NCBI GenBank assembly: GCA_902593235.1
Contig: CACJHS010000005.1
Location: 1-57,718, forward strand
From: an uncultured Pelagibacteraceae bacterium
GTDB lineage: Bacteria > Pseudomonadota > Alphaproteobacteria > Pelagibacterales > Pelagibacteraceae
Length of the DNA stretch: 57,718 nt
Reading direction: 5' to 3'
Shown in pieces: positions 1-8,804 of this stretch. Under the pieces are notes generated by a model that made no database searches, was not told the origin of the DNA, and saw only the letters and a list, made by a program, of their open reading frames with translations. How positions within the stretch are numbered: the first letter of the stretch is position 1; each line of letters starts with the position of its first letter. The translations under genes and the position numbers were made by a program.

Positions 1-587
1 TCATTCAATGATTTTTCCAATCCAGAAATACCGTTATTGTCATCATCTATCTGACCCAAAACATGACTAAAAAGATTTTTTTGTGGGTACATTCTTAAAA
101 CTCTTTCTTCTGGGACTAGAGATTTATCCCCTAATTTCATTATTTTTTCATAATTTTCCTCTGAAATTTTCTTCTCTAAATAAAAAAATTTCTTAGTTTT
201 TATTTTTTTTTTAATTTCATTAAAATTTTTATCAGGAAAAATAATATTTAAACTTAGAAGTAATTTTTTTTCATTAATTATATCTGAAGTTTTTAAACCA
301 ATATCGATAGATTTAACTGTCTTAGCTAAATAATTTCCATTTATATCTGTAATGTCTGCTCTATAGAGTTTATTTGAAGTCACAGATAAATTGCTTCTTT
401 GTTCTAAATTATCTTTTCGTGAGCCTAGATGAATTAAGTGAATTGTGTAAATTAAATAGATAATAAAAAAAATGAAAAAAATAAAAGCTACACGATTAAA
501 TTGAATATTTAATCCATTCTCTTTTTTCTTAAATATAAAATCACTTTTGTAGTCTTCTATAGTTAATTTCGATTTATTATCAGCCAT
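1..587 (-). CDS. ftsI: Peptidoglycan transpeptidase FtsI (PBP3), N-terminal part only
   Basis: Septal peptidoglycan transpeptidase of the divisome. The reading frame starts with ATG at 587 and runs off the left edge, so only about 195 N-terminal residues are visible. They show a short basic cytoplasmic tail, one hydrophobic membrane segment at about residues 35-50 (AFIFFIFFIIYLIY), then the start of the periplasmic dimerisation domain with RADITDINGNYLA and FSHVLGQIDDDNNGISGLEK, typical of class B PBPs. The catalytic transpeptidase domain lies outside the window. The start overlaps the ftsL stop by one base (TAATG), implying translational coupling. Confidence 0.9.
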   Translation of the reverse strand, partial: MADNKSKLTIEDYKSDFIFKKKENGLNIQFNRVAFIFFIFFIIYLIYTIHLIHLGSRKDNLEQRSNLSVTSNKLYRADITDINGNYLAKTVKSIDIGLKTSDIINEKKLLLSLNIIFPDKNFNEIKKKIKTKKFFYLEKKISEENYEKIMKLGDKSLVPEERVLRMYPQKNLFSHVLGQIDDDNNGISGLEKSLN

Positions 588-892
588 TACTCTTTTATAA
601 TTTTAAAATTTTGGATTTTATTTATATCGTCTGAAATATTATAAATTTTTAAGTCATTTATATTTTTTTGAATTAACTCATCCTCAAAATACTGTGATTG
701 ATATTCAAGTAATCTTTCTGCAGAACTTAAATAATCATACTCTAAAGATACATTTTCAAATTCAGACTTTAAAACTCGAATACTCTCTTTTGCTGTAAAT
801 ATTTCATCTTCAATCTGTTTAGTCGAATTTTTTATTATTGCAGTTGATAAGACTAAAAAAAAAATCACTAATGCTAAAACAAACTTTTTCAC
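587..892 (-). CDS. ftsL: Cell division protein FtsL-like
   Basis: Small bitopic protein of 101 residues. It has a hydrophobic N-terminal segment (about 4-20, [17 protein letters not shown]) followed by a charged, helix-prone region with heptad-like spacing up to about residue 75. That is the architecture of FtsL, which pairs with FtsB/FtsQ in the periplasm. FtsL sequences diverge strongly, so the call rests on size, topology and position between rsmH (4-base overlap) and ftsI (1-base overlap), the usual dcw place of ftsL. Confidence 0.75.
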   Translation of the reverse strand: MKKFVLALVIFFLVLSTAIIKNSTKQIEDEIFTAKESIRVLKSEFENVSLEYDYLSSAERLLEYQSQYFEDELIQKNINDLKIYNISDDINKIQNFKIIKE

Positions 893-1899
893 AGTTTGTC
901 TCCATATTTTTCGATTTCGATATAATTTCTGAATTTCTCCTCTATATCGGTATCGAAATTATAAAAATCAGTTTTTTTTATTGCATATCTAAATTTAGCA
1001 GATCTAGACGGTGGATTTTCACTTAGCTCTTCTTCTGAGGGAGTTATTGGTTTTTTTTGAATTAAATTAAATAATGTATCAGCTTGTTTTACAAGAGGAC
1101 TATATCGTGAAATACTTTTATTTTCAGAAAGGCTTTTAAAAAAATATTTTACTATTTTATCCTCTAAAGAATGGAAAGTAACTACCCCTAGAATACCTCC
1201 TTTTTTTAAAACTTTAGTGGCATTAATAAGCCCATAAATTAATTCGCTTATTTCTTTATTTACAAAAATTCTAAGTGCTTGAAAAACTTTGGTTGCATTA
1301 TGAATTTTAAAATTTTTTCTTTTTTTTGATTTGTCAATAATTTCAACTAAAGATTTAGTATCAATTTCATTTTTAGATCTCTCTTTATTGATATTTCGTG
1401 CAATGTATTTTGCTTCTTTTTCGTCACCAAAAAATTTAAAAATCTTTTCTAATTCTTTTTCATCAAGTTTATTTATTGCATCTTCTGCAGAATAGTTATT
1501 TAAACCTAACTGCATATTTAATTTACCATTTGCTTCAAATGAAAGTCCTTTTTCTGAATCTTTTATCTGAGTATAAGAATAACCGAGATCAAAAATTACT
1601 CCTCTTATATTTTCGTTTTTAAGCTTTAAATTTTTTAATTGACTAAATTTAATATTTTTAAAAATAAATCTATCTTTAAAACTTTCTTTTAATTGGTTAG
1701 CAATTTTTGCACTCTCTATATCTCTATCTAGAGCTATTACGTTTGTATTTTCAAAGTCTAAAATTTTTTTGGTATAACCACCTTGACCAAACGTGCAATC
1801 AATAAATGTGCCACCATGTTGAGGGGAAATAACGCTAATAATTTCTTTTAGCAGTACCGGATAATGCTTTTGCATTTTCGGTACTATGGTGGCGTCCAT
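889..1899 (-). CDS. rsmH: 16S rRNA (cytosine-1402-N4)-methyltransferase RsmH (MraW)
   Basis: SAM-dependent methyltransferase that N4-methylates C1402 in the 16S rRNA decoding centre. Of 336 residues, the N-terminus carries HYPVLLKEI and the SAM-binding glycine motif [10 protein letters not shown] at about 34-43, then ALDRD. Further on are the family blocks [19 protein letters not shown] and [13 protein letters not shown], and the C-terminal [10 protein letters not shown]. Length is normal. It lies 18 bases after ftsZ, whereas in most bacteria it directly follows mraZ. A second possible ATG eight codons in is less likely because nothing precedes it that looks like a better ribosome site. Confidence 0.96.
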   Translation of the reverse strand: MDATIVPKMQKHYPVLLKEIISVISPQHGGTFIDCTFGQGGYTKKILDFENTNVIALDRDIESAKIANQLKESFKDRFIFKNIKFSQLKNLKLKNENIRGVIFDLGYSYTQIKDSEKGLSFEANGKLNMQLGLNNYSAEDAINKLDEKELEKIFKFFGDEKEAKYIARNINKERSKNEIDTKSLVEIIDKSKKRKNFKIHNATKVFQALRIFVNKEISELIYGLINATKVLKKGGILGVVTFHSLEDKIVKYFFKSLSENKSISRYSPLVKQADTLFNLIQKKPITPSEEELSENPPSRSAKFRYAIKKTDFYNFDTDIEEKFRNYIEIEKYGDKL

Positions 1900-1917
1900 T
1901 TATTTCTTGGAAGACCA

Positions 1918-3402
1918 TTAATTTTTTTGTCTTCTTAAGAATGCTGGTATCTCAAGATCATCTTCTTCTTCCTCATGGTCAGAAGATAAAAGTTCATCTG
2001 AACTTGAGGTTTCAGTTTCTGAACTGAATAAATCTGGGGCATCAGAATCAACTCCAAACTCTTTAAGATCATTAGAAACATCTTTATCAACATTACTTTC
2101 TAGAGTTTCTTCATGATTAGTTTCCATTGCCTCTTGTGCAAAAGATTTTTCCATTTCATTAACTGAATTATCTTCAACTATACTTTCACTTTCCATGCTA
2201 GTATTTTGAACAACTTCTTCATTCATCATTTGATTATGAGAGCTTTCAGCTTGTTGGTCTTGTAAAATCTCATTTTCAAGCTTTAAAGCATTGGCACCAT
2301 GTGTAATTGGATTTGATGTCGTTGTGTTTGAAAAATTGAAAGATTGAGAGGATCCTATATTTGAAAAATCTGAGTAACCAGGGTTACGATTTTGAATTCG
2401 ATGAACCATGTTTACAACAGATTTGGACTCTGGTTGCTGACCATCTAATGAAGTTGCAACAATTGATACTCTCATTTTTCCATCTAGCTCTGTATCGGTG
2501 ATTGCACCAATAATTAATTCTGCTTCAGGATCAACTTCAGCTCTTACTTTATTTACCGCTTCATCAACTTCAAAAAGTTTAAGATCTTTACCACCAGTAA
2601 TATTTACCAGTAATCCTTTTGCACCTTTTAAAGTGTAATCATCTATTAATGGATTACTGATTGCCATTTCTGCAGCTTTTAGAGCTCTACCTTCTCCCTC
2701 AGCTTCGCCAGTTCCCATCATAGCTTTACCCATTGCTGCCATAACAGTTTCAACATCGGCAAAATCTAAGTTGATTAAACCAGGTCTAACCATCAAATCA
2801 GTTATACTTTGAACACCATGCATTAAAACATTATTTGAGAGGTTAAATGACTCTTCAAAAGTTGTCTGTTCATTTGCAATTTTGAATAGATTTTGATTTG
2901 GAATAACAATGATTGTATCAACATGTTTTCTTAATTCTTCCAAACCTTGTTGTGCTCTTCTCATTCTAGAGGGGCCTTCATATAAAAATGGAAGAGTCAC
3001 AACACCTACAGTTAATATATTTAATTCTTTAGCAGCTCTTGCGATGACATGAGCAGCACCAGTGCCCGTTCCGCCACCCATACCAGCTGCAATAAAAACC
3101 ATGTTTGCGCCTTGAAGTGTATTTACAATTTCATTTAAAGACTCATCTGCTGCAGCTTGTCCAATATCAAGTTTTGCTCCTGCTCCTAAACCTTTTGTTA
3201 AATTTAAACCAATTTGAATTCTTGTTTTTGCTTTACTTAATTTTAAATCTTGAGCATCAGTATTAACAGCAATAAATTCTACTCCTTGAAGATTATTCTC
3301 AATCATTTCATTAATTGCATTTCCACCTGCTCCACCAACTCCTAATACTAGTAGTCGCGGTTGTAACTCTTTAATTTCTGGTGCCTTAAAGTTAATTGTC
3401 AT
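1918..3402 (-). CDS. ftsZ: Cell division GTPase FtsZ
   Basis: Tubulin-like GTPase that forms the division ring. The start chosen is ATG at 3402 (494 residues, MTINFKAPE), because GAGGGG lies about 8 bases upstream; the ATG at 3417 inside mraZ would add only five residues. The nucleotide-binding core has [19 protein letters not shown], the tubulin signature [10 protein letters not shown], the loop GPSRMRRA, and the catalytic [11 protein letters not shown]. An acidic, Ser/Glu-rich linker of about 130 residues leads to the conserved C-terminal peptide [11 protein letters not shown]. Its place between mraZ and rsmH, at the front of the dcw cluster, is atypical because ftsZ usually ends it. Confidence 0.97.
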   Translation of the reverse strand: MTINFKAPEIKELQPRLLVLGVGGAGGNAINEMIENNLQGVEFIAVNTDAQDLKLSKAKTRIQIGLNLTKGLGAGAKLDIGQAAADESLNEIVNTLQGANMVFIAAGMGGGTGTGAAHVIARAAKELNILTVGVVTLPFLYEGPSRMRRAQQGLEELRKHVDTIIVIPNQNLFKIANEQTTFEESFNLSNNVLMHGVQSITDLMVRPGLINLDFADVETVMAAMGKAMMGTGEAEGEGRALKAAEMAISNPLIDDYTLKGAKGLLVNITGGKDLKLFEVDEAVNKVRAEVDPEAELIIGAITDTELDGKMRVSIVATSLDGQQPESKSVVNMVHRIQNRNPGYSDFSNIGSSQSFNFSNTTTSNPITHGANALKLENEILQDQQAESSHNQMMNEEVVQNTSMESESIVEDNSVNEMEKSFAQEAMETNHEETLESNVDKDVSNDLKEFGVDSDAPDLFSSETETSSSDELLSSDHEEEEDDLEIPAFLRRQKN

Positions 3403-3403
3403 C

Positions 3404-3871
3404 TTATTTCCCCTCATTGTTGTTTAAGTGTTTTTCCCATTTAAGACTTCCTCGATTTGTATTTGCTTTTTTTCTAGCTGATGTCTTAAATTTTTCAAAT
3501 GCTGCTGGTTCCCATATTTGGAATGTTTGACCTTGACCAACAAATAACATGCTGTTTTTTATTTTTGCATGTTTCAATAATTTTGAAGAAAGTGAAATTC
3601 TACCTTCACTATCAAATTGTAAATTAGTGCTTTCTGCTAATATTGATGTTGCAAAGTAATCTCTTTTTTCCTCAAAAGGATTTAAGGAGTCAATTGCTGA
3701 GGAAATTTTTTCAATTCTATCTTGGGAACATGCTTCTATAGATGAGTTATTAAATGATGGATAACAAATAACACCATTGTAACCTAAGTTGGATAAATGT
3801 GACCTAAAACTAGCAGGCACAGATACTCTCCCTTTTTTGTCTAATTTGTTTTCGTATGTTGATAAAAACAT
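3404..3871 (-). CDS. mraZ: Division/cell wall cluster repressor MraZ
   Basis: AbrB/SpoVT-fold DNA-binding protein of 155 residues with two tandem SpoVT-like repeats (N-terminal [18 protein letters not shown] and second [19 protein letters not shown]). The double signature ENKLDKKGR / DSEGRI is diagnostic. MraZ is known to repress its own promoter by binding TGGG repeats, and exactly such repeats lie 31-54 bases upstream of this start. The start codon follows an AGGA about 11 bases upstream. First gene of the operon mraZ-ftsZ-rsmH-ftsL-ftsI. Confidence 0.95.
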   Translation of the reverse strand: MFLSTYENKLDKKGRVSVPASFRSHLSNLGYNGVICYPSFNNSSIEACSQDRIEKISSAIDSLNPFEEKRDYFATSILAESTNLQFDSEGRISLSSKLLKHAKIKNSMLFVGQGQTFQIWEPAAFEKFKTSARKKANTNRGSLKWEKHLNNNEGK

Positions 3872-3901
3872 AAAACATAAATTCCTTTATTCCCATACAA
3901 A

Positions 3902-3925
3902 TGGGAATTTATGGGATATTATGGG
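3902..3925 (-). promoter_or_regulatory. MraZ operator: three TGGG boxes at exact 10-bp period
   Basis: On the plus strand TGGG occurs at 3902-3905, 3912-3915 and 3922-3925, so boxes repeat every 10 bp and lie on one face of the helix. This matches the published MraZ recognition pattern (TGGG-type repeats with 5-nt spacers). An inverted CCCA at 3892-3895 may be a fourth, oppositely oriented half site. The boxes interleave with the -10 element of the mraZ promoter. Confidence 0.8.
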
Positions 3926-3944
3926 TTTTAGAACTAGACGTCAA
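3916..3944 (-). promoter_or_regulatory. mraZ promoter (sigma70 type)
   Basis: Read on the minus strand, -35 TTGACG (3944-3939), a 17-bp spacer and -10 TAATAT (3921-3916) form a near-consensus housekeeping promoter. The -10 fills the space between the second and third MraZ boxes, so bound MraZ would block RNA polymerase directly. The expected start point is near 3909, giving a leader of about 37 nt before mraZ. Confidence 0.7.
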
Positions 3945-4051
3945 TACCTATTATTTTAGTAGTAATATAGATTTAGTAATAAAGAAAATAGACACTGCTT
4001 ATTAAAAAAATGAGAACAAACTAAGAAACTTGTAATGATATTTTGGTTTAA

Positions 4052-4406
4052 AGTGCCAGATAAAATATAAGCCGGGTTCTGTCATTTAAACCTATCATTT
4101 GTCTAGGCTTAAGATCACTCTTAAGCTCAAGCAACTAACCCTGATGACTAGCCAAGGACGGCTTTTAGTTTTTAAACAATGTCATCTCTACTTAGTCTTG
4201 CTCTCAGTGGGGTTTTCCAGCGTTCATTGTTACCAATAGAACCGGTGTGCTCTTACCACACCTTTTCACCCTTGCCATGTTATGGCGGTTTATTTTCTGT
4301 GGCACTATCCCTAGGGTTTCCCCCGCCAGGTATTACCTGGCACTGTGTCCTTGTAGAGCCCGGACTTTCCTCTTTAAATTAAAGCGATAAGTCATTTATC
4401 TGGCAA
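4052..4406 (-). ncRNA. rnpB: RNase P RNA (M1 RNA, bacterial type A)
   Basis: Catalytic RNA of RNase P, which makes tRNA 5' ends. The minus strand carries the conserved blocks GAGGAAAGTCCGGGCT near the 5' end, the GGTAAGAGCACACCGG region, and near the 3' end AGAACCCGGCTTAT. Terminal GCCAGATAAA and TTTATCTGGC pair to form the P1 helix and fix the ends to within a few bases. The length of about 355 nt is normal. It lies between an amidase gene and the mraZ operon, with its own likely promoter. Confidence 0.96.
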
Positions 4407-4410
4407 TTTT

Positions 4411-4438
4411 AATTTAGTACTAATTTTGAAAACTTCAA
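4411..4438 (-). promoter_or_regulatory. Probable rnpB promoter
   Basis: On the minus strand, -35 TTGAAG (4438-4433), 16-bp spacer, -10 TAAATT (4416-4411). Transcription would begin 5-7 bases downstream, at the deduced RNase P RNA 5' end near 4406. It sits entirely in the 38-bp gap after the amidase stop codon. Confidence 0.5.
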
Positions 4439-4444
4439 GAAATT

Positions 4445-5188
4445 TTATGAAAATTTTTTTGCTAAATTATTGCTAATAATCAAACATTCTTTATCAAGCT
4501 TACCATTAACTAATTCTTGTCTAAATCTTCTTTGAAAAGCTTTAACAATATAATTTTTAAGTTTTCTATTTTTTGAGTTTTCGGTTTTTTTCATCACATA
4601 CCCAATTTTTGATAGATTTTTATAAAACATTTTTTTGCTAACTTTATCTAATTCAATTTTTCTACTTTTTTTAAGTGATTGAATAGGCAATGAATGCCAT
4701 AAGCCTATGCCTTGCTTTGAGAGTTCTTTCCATGGAAATTTTTCTCCTGGGTCTTTCTTTCTTTCTGGAGCTACGTCTGAATGTCCCAAAATATATTTAG
4801 AATTAATTTTATATTTTTTTATTAATATTTTGCTTAATTTTATTAAAGATTGAATTTGTTTTTTAGAAAATTTTCTATAATTAAAGTCATGTCCGGGATT
4901 CTCGATTTCTATACCTATAGAATATCTATTAATAGATTTATAATGTTTCCATCTAGATTTGCCAGCATGCCATGCAACATATAAATCTGGTACGATAACA
5001 GAAGTTTCTCCATTATTTTTTATAAAATAATGGCAGCTAACATCAGATTTAAAATTAGTTAACCTATTAATAGCAGCAGACTCATTATTCATTCCTGTAT
5101 AATGAAAAATCAAAAATTTTATTTGAGTTTTATTTCTTTTTATAGGATCAAAATTTGGTGAATAATTAGAAAAAATTTTTAATCTCAT
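4445..5188 (-). CDS. N-acetylmuramoyl-L-alanine amidase, AmpD/Amidase_2 family
   Basis: Zinc amidase that cleaves the lactyl bond between muramic acid and the peptide of murein or muropeptides. The 247 residues include the Amidase_2 fold with zinc ligands His29 (FHYTG), His136 (GHSDVAPERK) and Asp146 (KDPG), and the NRYSIGIEIEN strand. The C-terminal 90 residues are Lys-rich and may be a reduced peptidoglycan-binding domain. No signal peptide is visible, which favours a cytoplasmic AmpD-like recycling role, although AmiD-like enzymes share the fold. Transcribed divergently from mlaA. Confidence 0.85.
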   Translation of the reverse strand: MRLKIFSNYSPNFDPIKRNKTQIKFLIFHYTGMNNESAAINRLTNFKSDVSCHYFIKNNGETSVIVPDLYVAWHAGKSRWKHYKSINRYSIGIEIENPGHDFNYRKFSKKQIQSLIKLSKILIKKYKINSKYILGHSDVAPERKKDPGEKFPWKELSKQGIGLWHSLPIQSLKKSRKIELDKVSKKMFYKNLSKIGYVMKKTENSKNRKLKNYIVKAFQRRFRQELVNGKLDKECLIISNNLAKKFS

Positions 5189-5250
5189 TTTAGTTGTATT
5201 GTTAGATTATTTTAAGCCATATTTAAGTCATTTTTAGCACTAAATCTTGA

Positions 5251-5280
5251 TTTACTTTAAGTACATATACACTATATAAT
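5251..5280 (+). promoter_or_regulatory. Candidate mlaA promoter next to the start codon
   Basis: TTTACT (5251-5256), 18-bp spacer, consensus -10 TATAAT (5275-5280). Transcription would start near 5287, only about 3 bases before the ATG at 5290, and no Shine-Dalgarno sequence is present. If used, the mRNA is essentially leaderless. Confidence 0.45.
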
Positions 5281-5289
5281 TCGTAATAT

Positions 5290-6081
5290 ATGATTAGATT
5301 TTTAAAAATTATTTTTTTATTAATTTTCCTTTCGTCTAATGCTTTTGCAGGATCTGATGGTGATTTAGAGTTATCAAAGAAAAGTAAATCAACTAAAGAT
5401 TGTTTTGAGCCACTGAACCGGGCAACTTTTGCGCTCAATCAAGGTTTAGATAAAGCTATTTTAAAACCAGTAGCTAAAGGATACAGATCTTTACCTGCCC
5501 CAATAAAAAAAGGAACTGGTAATGTGTTAAGTAATCTATCAACTTTAATAACTATTCCAAATAATGTCTTGCAGGGTGATATTAAACTAGCAGCAATTAA
5601 TACAGGAAGACTAGTTGTAAATACAACGCTTGGAATACTCGGTATATTTGATCCTGCATCTGAAATGGGTTTTCCCAAATATGTTAAAGAAGATTACGGA
5701 CAAACATTAGGAGCCTGGGGAGTTGGTCCAGGTTGTTATTTAGTTTTACCAGTTTTAGGACCATCCTCAATTAGAGATACTGCAGGAATGTTTATAAATG
5801 TAATGGGTGGTGATCCTTACTATAATATTTCAGTAAACGGTAATAATGAATATTTAGATGGTAAATTGTTTGCTGCTACAAAAATGTTATCAGGTGTAGA
5901 GTTTAGGGCAAACAATATTGAGTCATTAGATAATTTAGAAAAAAATTCTGTTGATTTTTATGCTTCGGTTAGAAGTTTGTATACCCAAGATAGAGAAAAC
6001 AAAATTAAAAATATTGAAAGAGGCAGCATAGAAGTAATTTATAAAGAAGACGGGGATTGGGAAGAGATAGATACTAAATAA
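5290..6081 (+). CDS. mlaA: MlaA/VacJ-family outer-membrane lipid-asymmetry protein
   Basis: MlaA removes mislocalised phospholipids from the outer leaflet of the outer membrane and hands them to MlaC. Of 263 residues, 1-20 form a signal peptide ending SNAFA. The family core follows: DCFEPLNRATFALNQGLDK, PVAKGYRSLP, NLSTLITIPNNVLQGD, GRLVVNTTLGILGIFDPAS and EDYGQTLGAWGVGPGCYLVLP. No lipobox cysteine is visible at the cleavage site, so this protein is probably not lipidated, unlike the E. coli protein. mlaC follows 11 bases downstream; the MlaFEDB transporter genes are not in the window. Confidence 0.93.
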   Translation: MIRFLKIIFLLIFLSSNAFAGSDGDLELSKKSKSTKDCFEPLNRATFALNQGLDKAILKPVAKGYRSLPAPIKKGTGNVLSNLSTLITIPNNVLQGDIKLAAINTGRLVVNTTLGILGIFDPASEMGFPKYVKEDYGQTLGAWGVGPGCYLVLPVLGPSSIRDTAGMFINVMGGDPYYNISVNGNNEYLDGKLFAATKMLSGVEFRANNIESLDNLEKNSVDFYASVRSLYTQDRENKIKNIERGSIEVIYKEDGDWEEIDTK

Positions 6082-6092
6082 ATAAAAATTAA

Positions 6093-6686
6093 ATGAAAAG
6101 AATATTTATTTTTAATCTGTTTTATATAATTCTTTTTGCAAATTTTAATATTGCATACCCTATTTCACCTGATGTATTTATTCAATCTACAGTTAATAGA
6201 GCTTCTCAGGTATTGTCTGAAAATATTTCTAAAGAAGAAAAAATAAATAAACTCAAAGTAATTGCAAAGGAGACTGTGGATATACGAGGTGTTGGTTTTT
6301 ACTCTTTGGGATCTGCAAGAAAAGATCTGAATGATGAGCAGAAAGATACTTATTCTAATTTATTTGAGGATTACTTCTTAAAAAGTTTTTCAAGTAGATT
6401 GGCAGAATATACTAATCCAGAAATTGAAGTTAAAAGCAAACAAATCATAAATAACAATTATACTATAGTTAATAGTGTTTTAATTGCTACTATTGAGAGA
6501 CCGGAAGTAAAAATTGATTGGAGAGTTTATACAAAAAATCCAAATAATCCTTTAATAAGAGATTTAATTATAGAAGGTCTTAGTCTAGCAAGGACACAAA
6601 AAGAGGAATTTAGCTCAATTTTAAATTCTAATGATGATGATATAAATTCTTTATTTAAAATTTTAGAGGAATTTTCAAACAACTAG
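6093..6686 (+). CDS. mlaC: MlaC-family periplasmic phospholipid-binding protein
   Basis: Periplasmic shuttle of the Mla pathway (Tol_Ttg2/MlaC family), 197 residues. The N-terminal 21 or so residues are a signal peptide. The mature part shows family features: EKINKLKVIAKETVDIRGVGFYSLG, then DEQKDTYSNLFEDYFLKSFSSRLAEY and the late strand KIDWRVYTKNPNNPLIRDLIIEGLSL. It directly follows mlaA, which strongly supports the call. The next genes on the right are on the opposite strand. Confidence 0.88.
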   Translation: MKRIFIFNLFYIILFANFNIAYPISPDVFIQSTVNRASQVLSENISKEEKINKLKVIAKETVDIRGVGFYSLGSARKDLNDEQKDTYSNLFEDYFLKSFSSRLAEYTNPEIEVKSKQIINNNYTIVNSVLIATIERPEVKIDWRVYTKNPNNPLIRDLIIEGLSLARTQKEEFSSILNSNDDDINSLFKILEEFSNN

Positions 6687-6699
6687 TTCATAATTTTAA

Positions 6700-6776
6700 T
6701 GGTGGGCCCGCCAGGACTCGAACCTGGGACCAATACATTATGAGTGTACTGCTCTAACCAACTGAGCTACAGGCCC
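6700..6776 (-). tRNA. tRNA with CAT anticodon, probably tRNA-Ile2 (lysidine type)
   Basis: A 77-nt cloverleaf: acceptor GGGCCTG/CGGGCCC, normal D arm with GTTGGTTA, anticodon loop CTCATAA, canonical T loop TTCGAGT, discriminator A and encoded CCA. The CAT anticodon could be elongator Met or Ile(k2C AU). The G27-U43 wobble and variable loop TGGTC resemble tRNA-Ile2 more than elongator tRNA-Met, and the 5' GGGCC acceptor does not suggest an initiator. Probably cotranscribed with rpoD and tRNA-Val, with a 57-bp spacer between the tRNAs. Confidence 0.95.
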
Positions 6777-6833
6777 AAAATAAGAATTAATTATATCATT
6801 TTTTTATAGTTATCAATTAAAGATAATTAAAAA

Positions 6834-6908
6834 TGGTGGGCCGTGTTGGTTACGCTCCAACTACCCCTGCAATGTCAATGCAGTACTCTACTATTGAGCT
6901 AACGGCCC
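6834..6908 (-). tRNA. tRNA-Val (GAC) with non-canonical D and T loops
   Basis: A 75-nt cloverleaf on the minus strand: acceptor GGGCCGT/ACGGCCC (7 perfect pairs), D stem GCTC/GAGT, anticodon stem CTGCA/TGCAG with loop TTGACAT (U33, anticodon GAC), T stem GTTGG/CCAAC, discriminator A and encoded CCA. The D loop is only 7 nt (AATAGTA) and the T loop is AGCGTAA instead of TTCRANN, so the usual U54-A58 and G18-U55 identities are absent. All stems are intact, which argues against decay. Its 5' end is 5 nt after the rpoD stop codon. Confidence 0.85.
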
Positions 6909-6913
6909 AAGAT

Positions 6914-8737
6914 TTAACTTTCTAAAAAACTTTTTAATTGTTTTGACCTACTGGGATGTTTTAATTTCCTTAGAGCTTTAGCTTCTATTTGTCTAATTCT
7001 TTCTCTGGTTACAGAAAACTGCAAACCAACTTCCTCTAATGTGTGATCAGTATTCATTCCAACTCCAAATCTCATTCTTAAAACTCTTTCCTCTCTTGGA
7101 GTTAGTGTAGATAAAATTTTAGTTGTAGCTTCACCTAAATTTGATTTAATTGCTTGTTCTAATGGAGCAAGAGCTTTTGTGTCTTCTATAAAATCTCCTA
7201 AACTACTATCTTCTTCGTCGCCAACAGGTTTTTCTAACGAAACTGGTTCCTTAGAAATTTTAAGAACTTTTCTTACCTTATCTAAAGGCATTCTTAATTT
7301 TTGAGCTAATTCTTCAGGTGTAGCTTCTCTACCAAATTCACTTAAAATCAATCTTTGTGTCCTCACTATTTTATTTATCGTTTCAATCATGTGAACTGGA
7401 ATTCTAATTGTCCTTGCCTGATCTGCTATTGATCTAGTTATTGCTTGTCTAATCCACCAAGTTGCATATGTAGAAAATTTGTATCCTCTTCTATATTCAA
7501 ATTTATCAACTGCTTTCATCAAACCTATGTTGCCTTCTTGAATTAAATCAAGAAACTGCAGTCCTCTATTTGTATATTTTTTTGCAATAGATATAACTAA
7601 TCTTAAGTTTGCTTCTACCATTTCTTTTTTAGCAATTCTTGATTCTTTTTCGCCCTTTTGAATTCTGCTAACTAATTTTTTAAAGTCTGTTACTGAAATG
7701 CCTAATTTGTTACTAATTTCAATTAGTCGTTCCCTTATATTTTTAAATTCATCTTTATTTTTATTAAAAAATTGTTTCCAGATAGTATTTGTATCTAGAA
7801 ATTTTTTAAGATGAGGATTTATTTCATTGCCAATATAAAATTTAATGAATTCATTTCTAGAAATTTTATGATCCATTGCAAGTCTTAATAAATTTCCTTC
7901 CAAAGATATAATTTTTTTATTTTCAACATAGTGCTTTTGAACCAAATCTTCTAAAACAGAAGGTGATAGTTGTAATGATTTAATATTTTCTAAAATATCA
8001 TTTACAATCTTTTCATAACTTTTTTCTTTTGCTGGTGAAAAGTTTTTTGAATTTAATACACAATCTAATTTTTCTTTTTGGTATTTAATTAGTTTTGTAT
8101 ATTCTTTTGTTAAATTCAAAACTGTTTTTAAAACTTTAGGCTTTATTTCTGACTCCATCGCTGCAAGAGTCGGATTAAAATCATCGTCATCGTCATTTGA
8201 GTTTTCATCCTTCTCAGTGTCTCCAGCATTTTTTTGTTTTGCACTTGGACCTGTAGACTCATCTTCCATATAGTTTGTATCTATATCAATTATTTCTCTT
8301 ACTAAAATTTCATCTTTTTGTAATTTTTCATTCCATTCAAAAAATTGTTGAGCAGTTATAGGACTTTGAGAAAGTGCAATTAGCATTACATCTTTTCCTG
8401 CCTCAATTCTCTTTGCTATTGCAATCTCACCCTCACGAGAGAGCAGCTCTACTCCTCCCATCTCTCTTAAATACATTCTGATAGGATCGTCACTTTTCTC
8501 GATCGTCTTTCCTTCCTCTTTATTAGAACTTTCTTTCTTTCTTAAAACTTTAAAATCAGATTTCTTTTCTACCAGAGTAATATTTTCGTCTAGTATATGA
8601 ATAAAAGCCTGAGATAGGTTTTCATCAGATAAATTTCTTTTACCTAAAGATTTACTTAGCTCTTCATAAGTAATGAAACCTCTATGGGTTCCTCGACCCA
8701 TTAATCTAGCAAATGATTTTGTAATAATTCTTTCCAC
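6914..8737 (-). CDS. rpoD: RNA polymerase primary sigma factor RpoD (sigma70)
   Basis: Housekeeping sigma factor, 607 residues, starting with GTG at 8737; an in-frame stop lies a few codons upstream, and no ATG starts the frame. Region 1.1 ([12 protein letters not shown]), region 1.2 ([11 protein letters not shown]), an Asp-rich insert near 180-190, regions 2.1-2.4 ([46 protein letters not shown]), region 3 and region 4.2 ([17 protein letters not shown]) are all present. Follows dnaG by 67 bp, completing the classical macromolecular-synthesis pair. Two tRNA genes follow at once. Confidence 0.97.
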   Translation of the reverse strand: MERIITKSFARLMGRGTHRGFITYEELSKSLGKRNLSDENLSQAFIHILDENITLVEKKSDFKVLRKKESSNKEEGKTIEKSDDPIRMYLREMGGVELLSREGEIAIAKRIEAGKDVMLIALSQSPITAQQFFEWNEKLQKDEILVREIIDIDTNYMEDESTGPSAKQKNAGDTEKDENSNDDDDDFNPTLAAMESEIKPKVLKTVLNLTKEYTKLIKYQKEKLDCVLNSKNFSPAKEKSYEKIVNDILENIKSLQLSPSVLEDLVQKHYVENKKIISLEGNLLRLAMDHKISRNEFIKFYIGNEINPHLKKFLDTNTIWKQFFNKNKDEFKNIRERLIEISNKLGISVTDFKKLVSRIQKGEKESRIAKKEMVEANLRLVISIAKKYTNRGLQFLDLIQEGNIGLMKAVDKFEYRRGYKFSTYATWWIRQAITRSIADQARTIRIPVHMIETINKIVRTQRLILSEFGREATPEELAQKLRMPLDKVRKVLKISKEPVSLEKPVGDEEDSSLGDFIEDTKALAPLEQAIKSNLGEATTKILSTLTPREERVLRMRFGVGMNTDHTLEEVGLQFSVTRERIRQIEAKALRKLKHPSRSKQLKSFLES

Positions 8738-8804
8738 AGTAATTTGAGTTTGGAAGTCTTATATAATGTCAATTATATAAAAATCCATTACTAATTTAGT
8801 CAGT

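Noticed and set aside
3403..3417. ftsZ start at ATG 3417 within mraZ
   Set aside because: The ATG at 3402 has a good Shine-Dalgarno (GAGGGG) and gives the usual N-terminus.
4179..4382. Plus-strand open frame of 67 codons
   Set aside because: It lies wholly antisense to the RNase P RNA, whose conserved blocks and P1 pairing explain the sequence.
6777..6833. Terminator after tRNA-Val (T5 run after CCA)
   Set aside because: No hairpin precedes the short T-run apart from the tRNA itself, and a second tRNA follows on the same strand.
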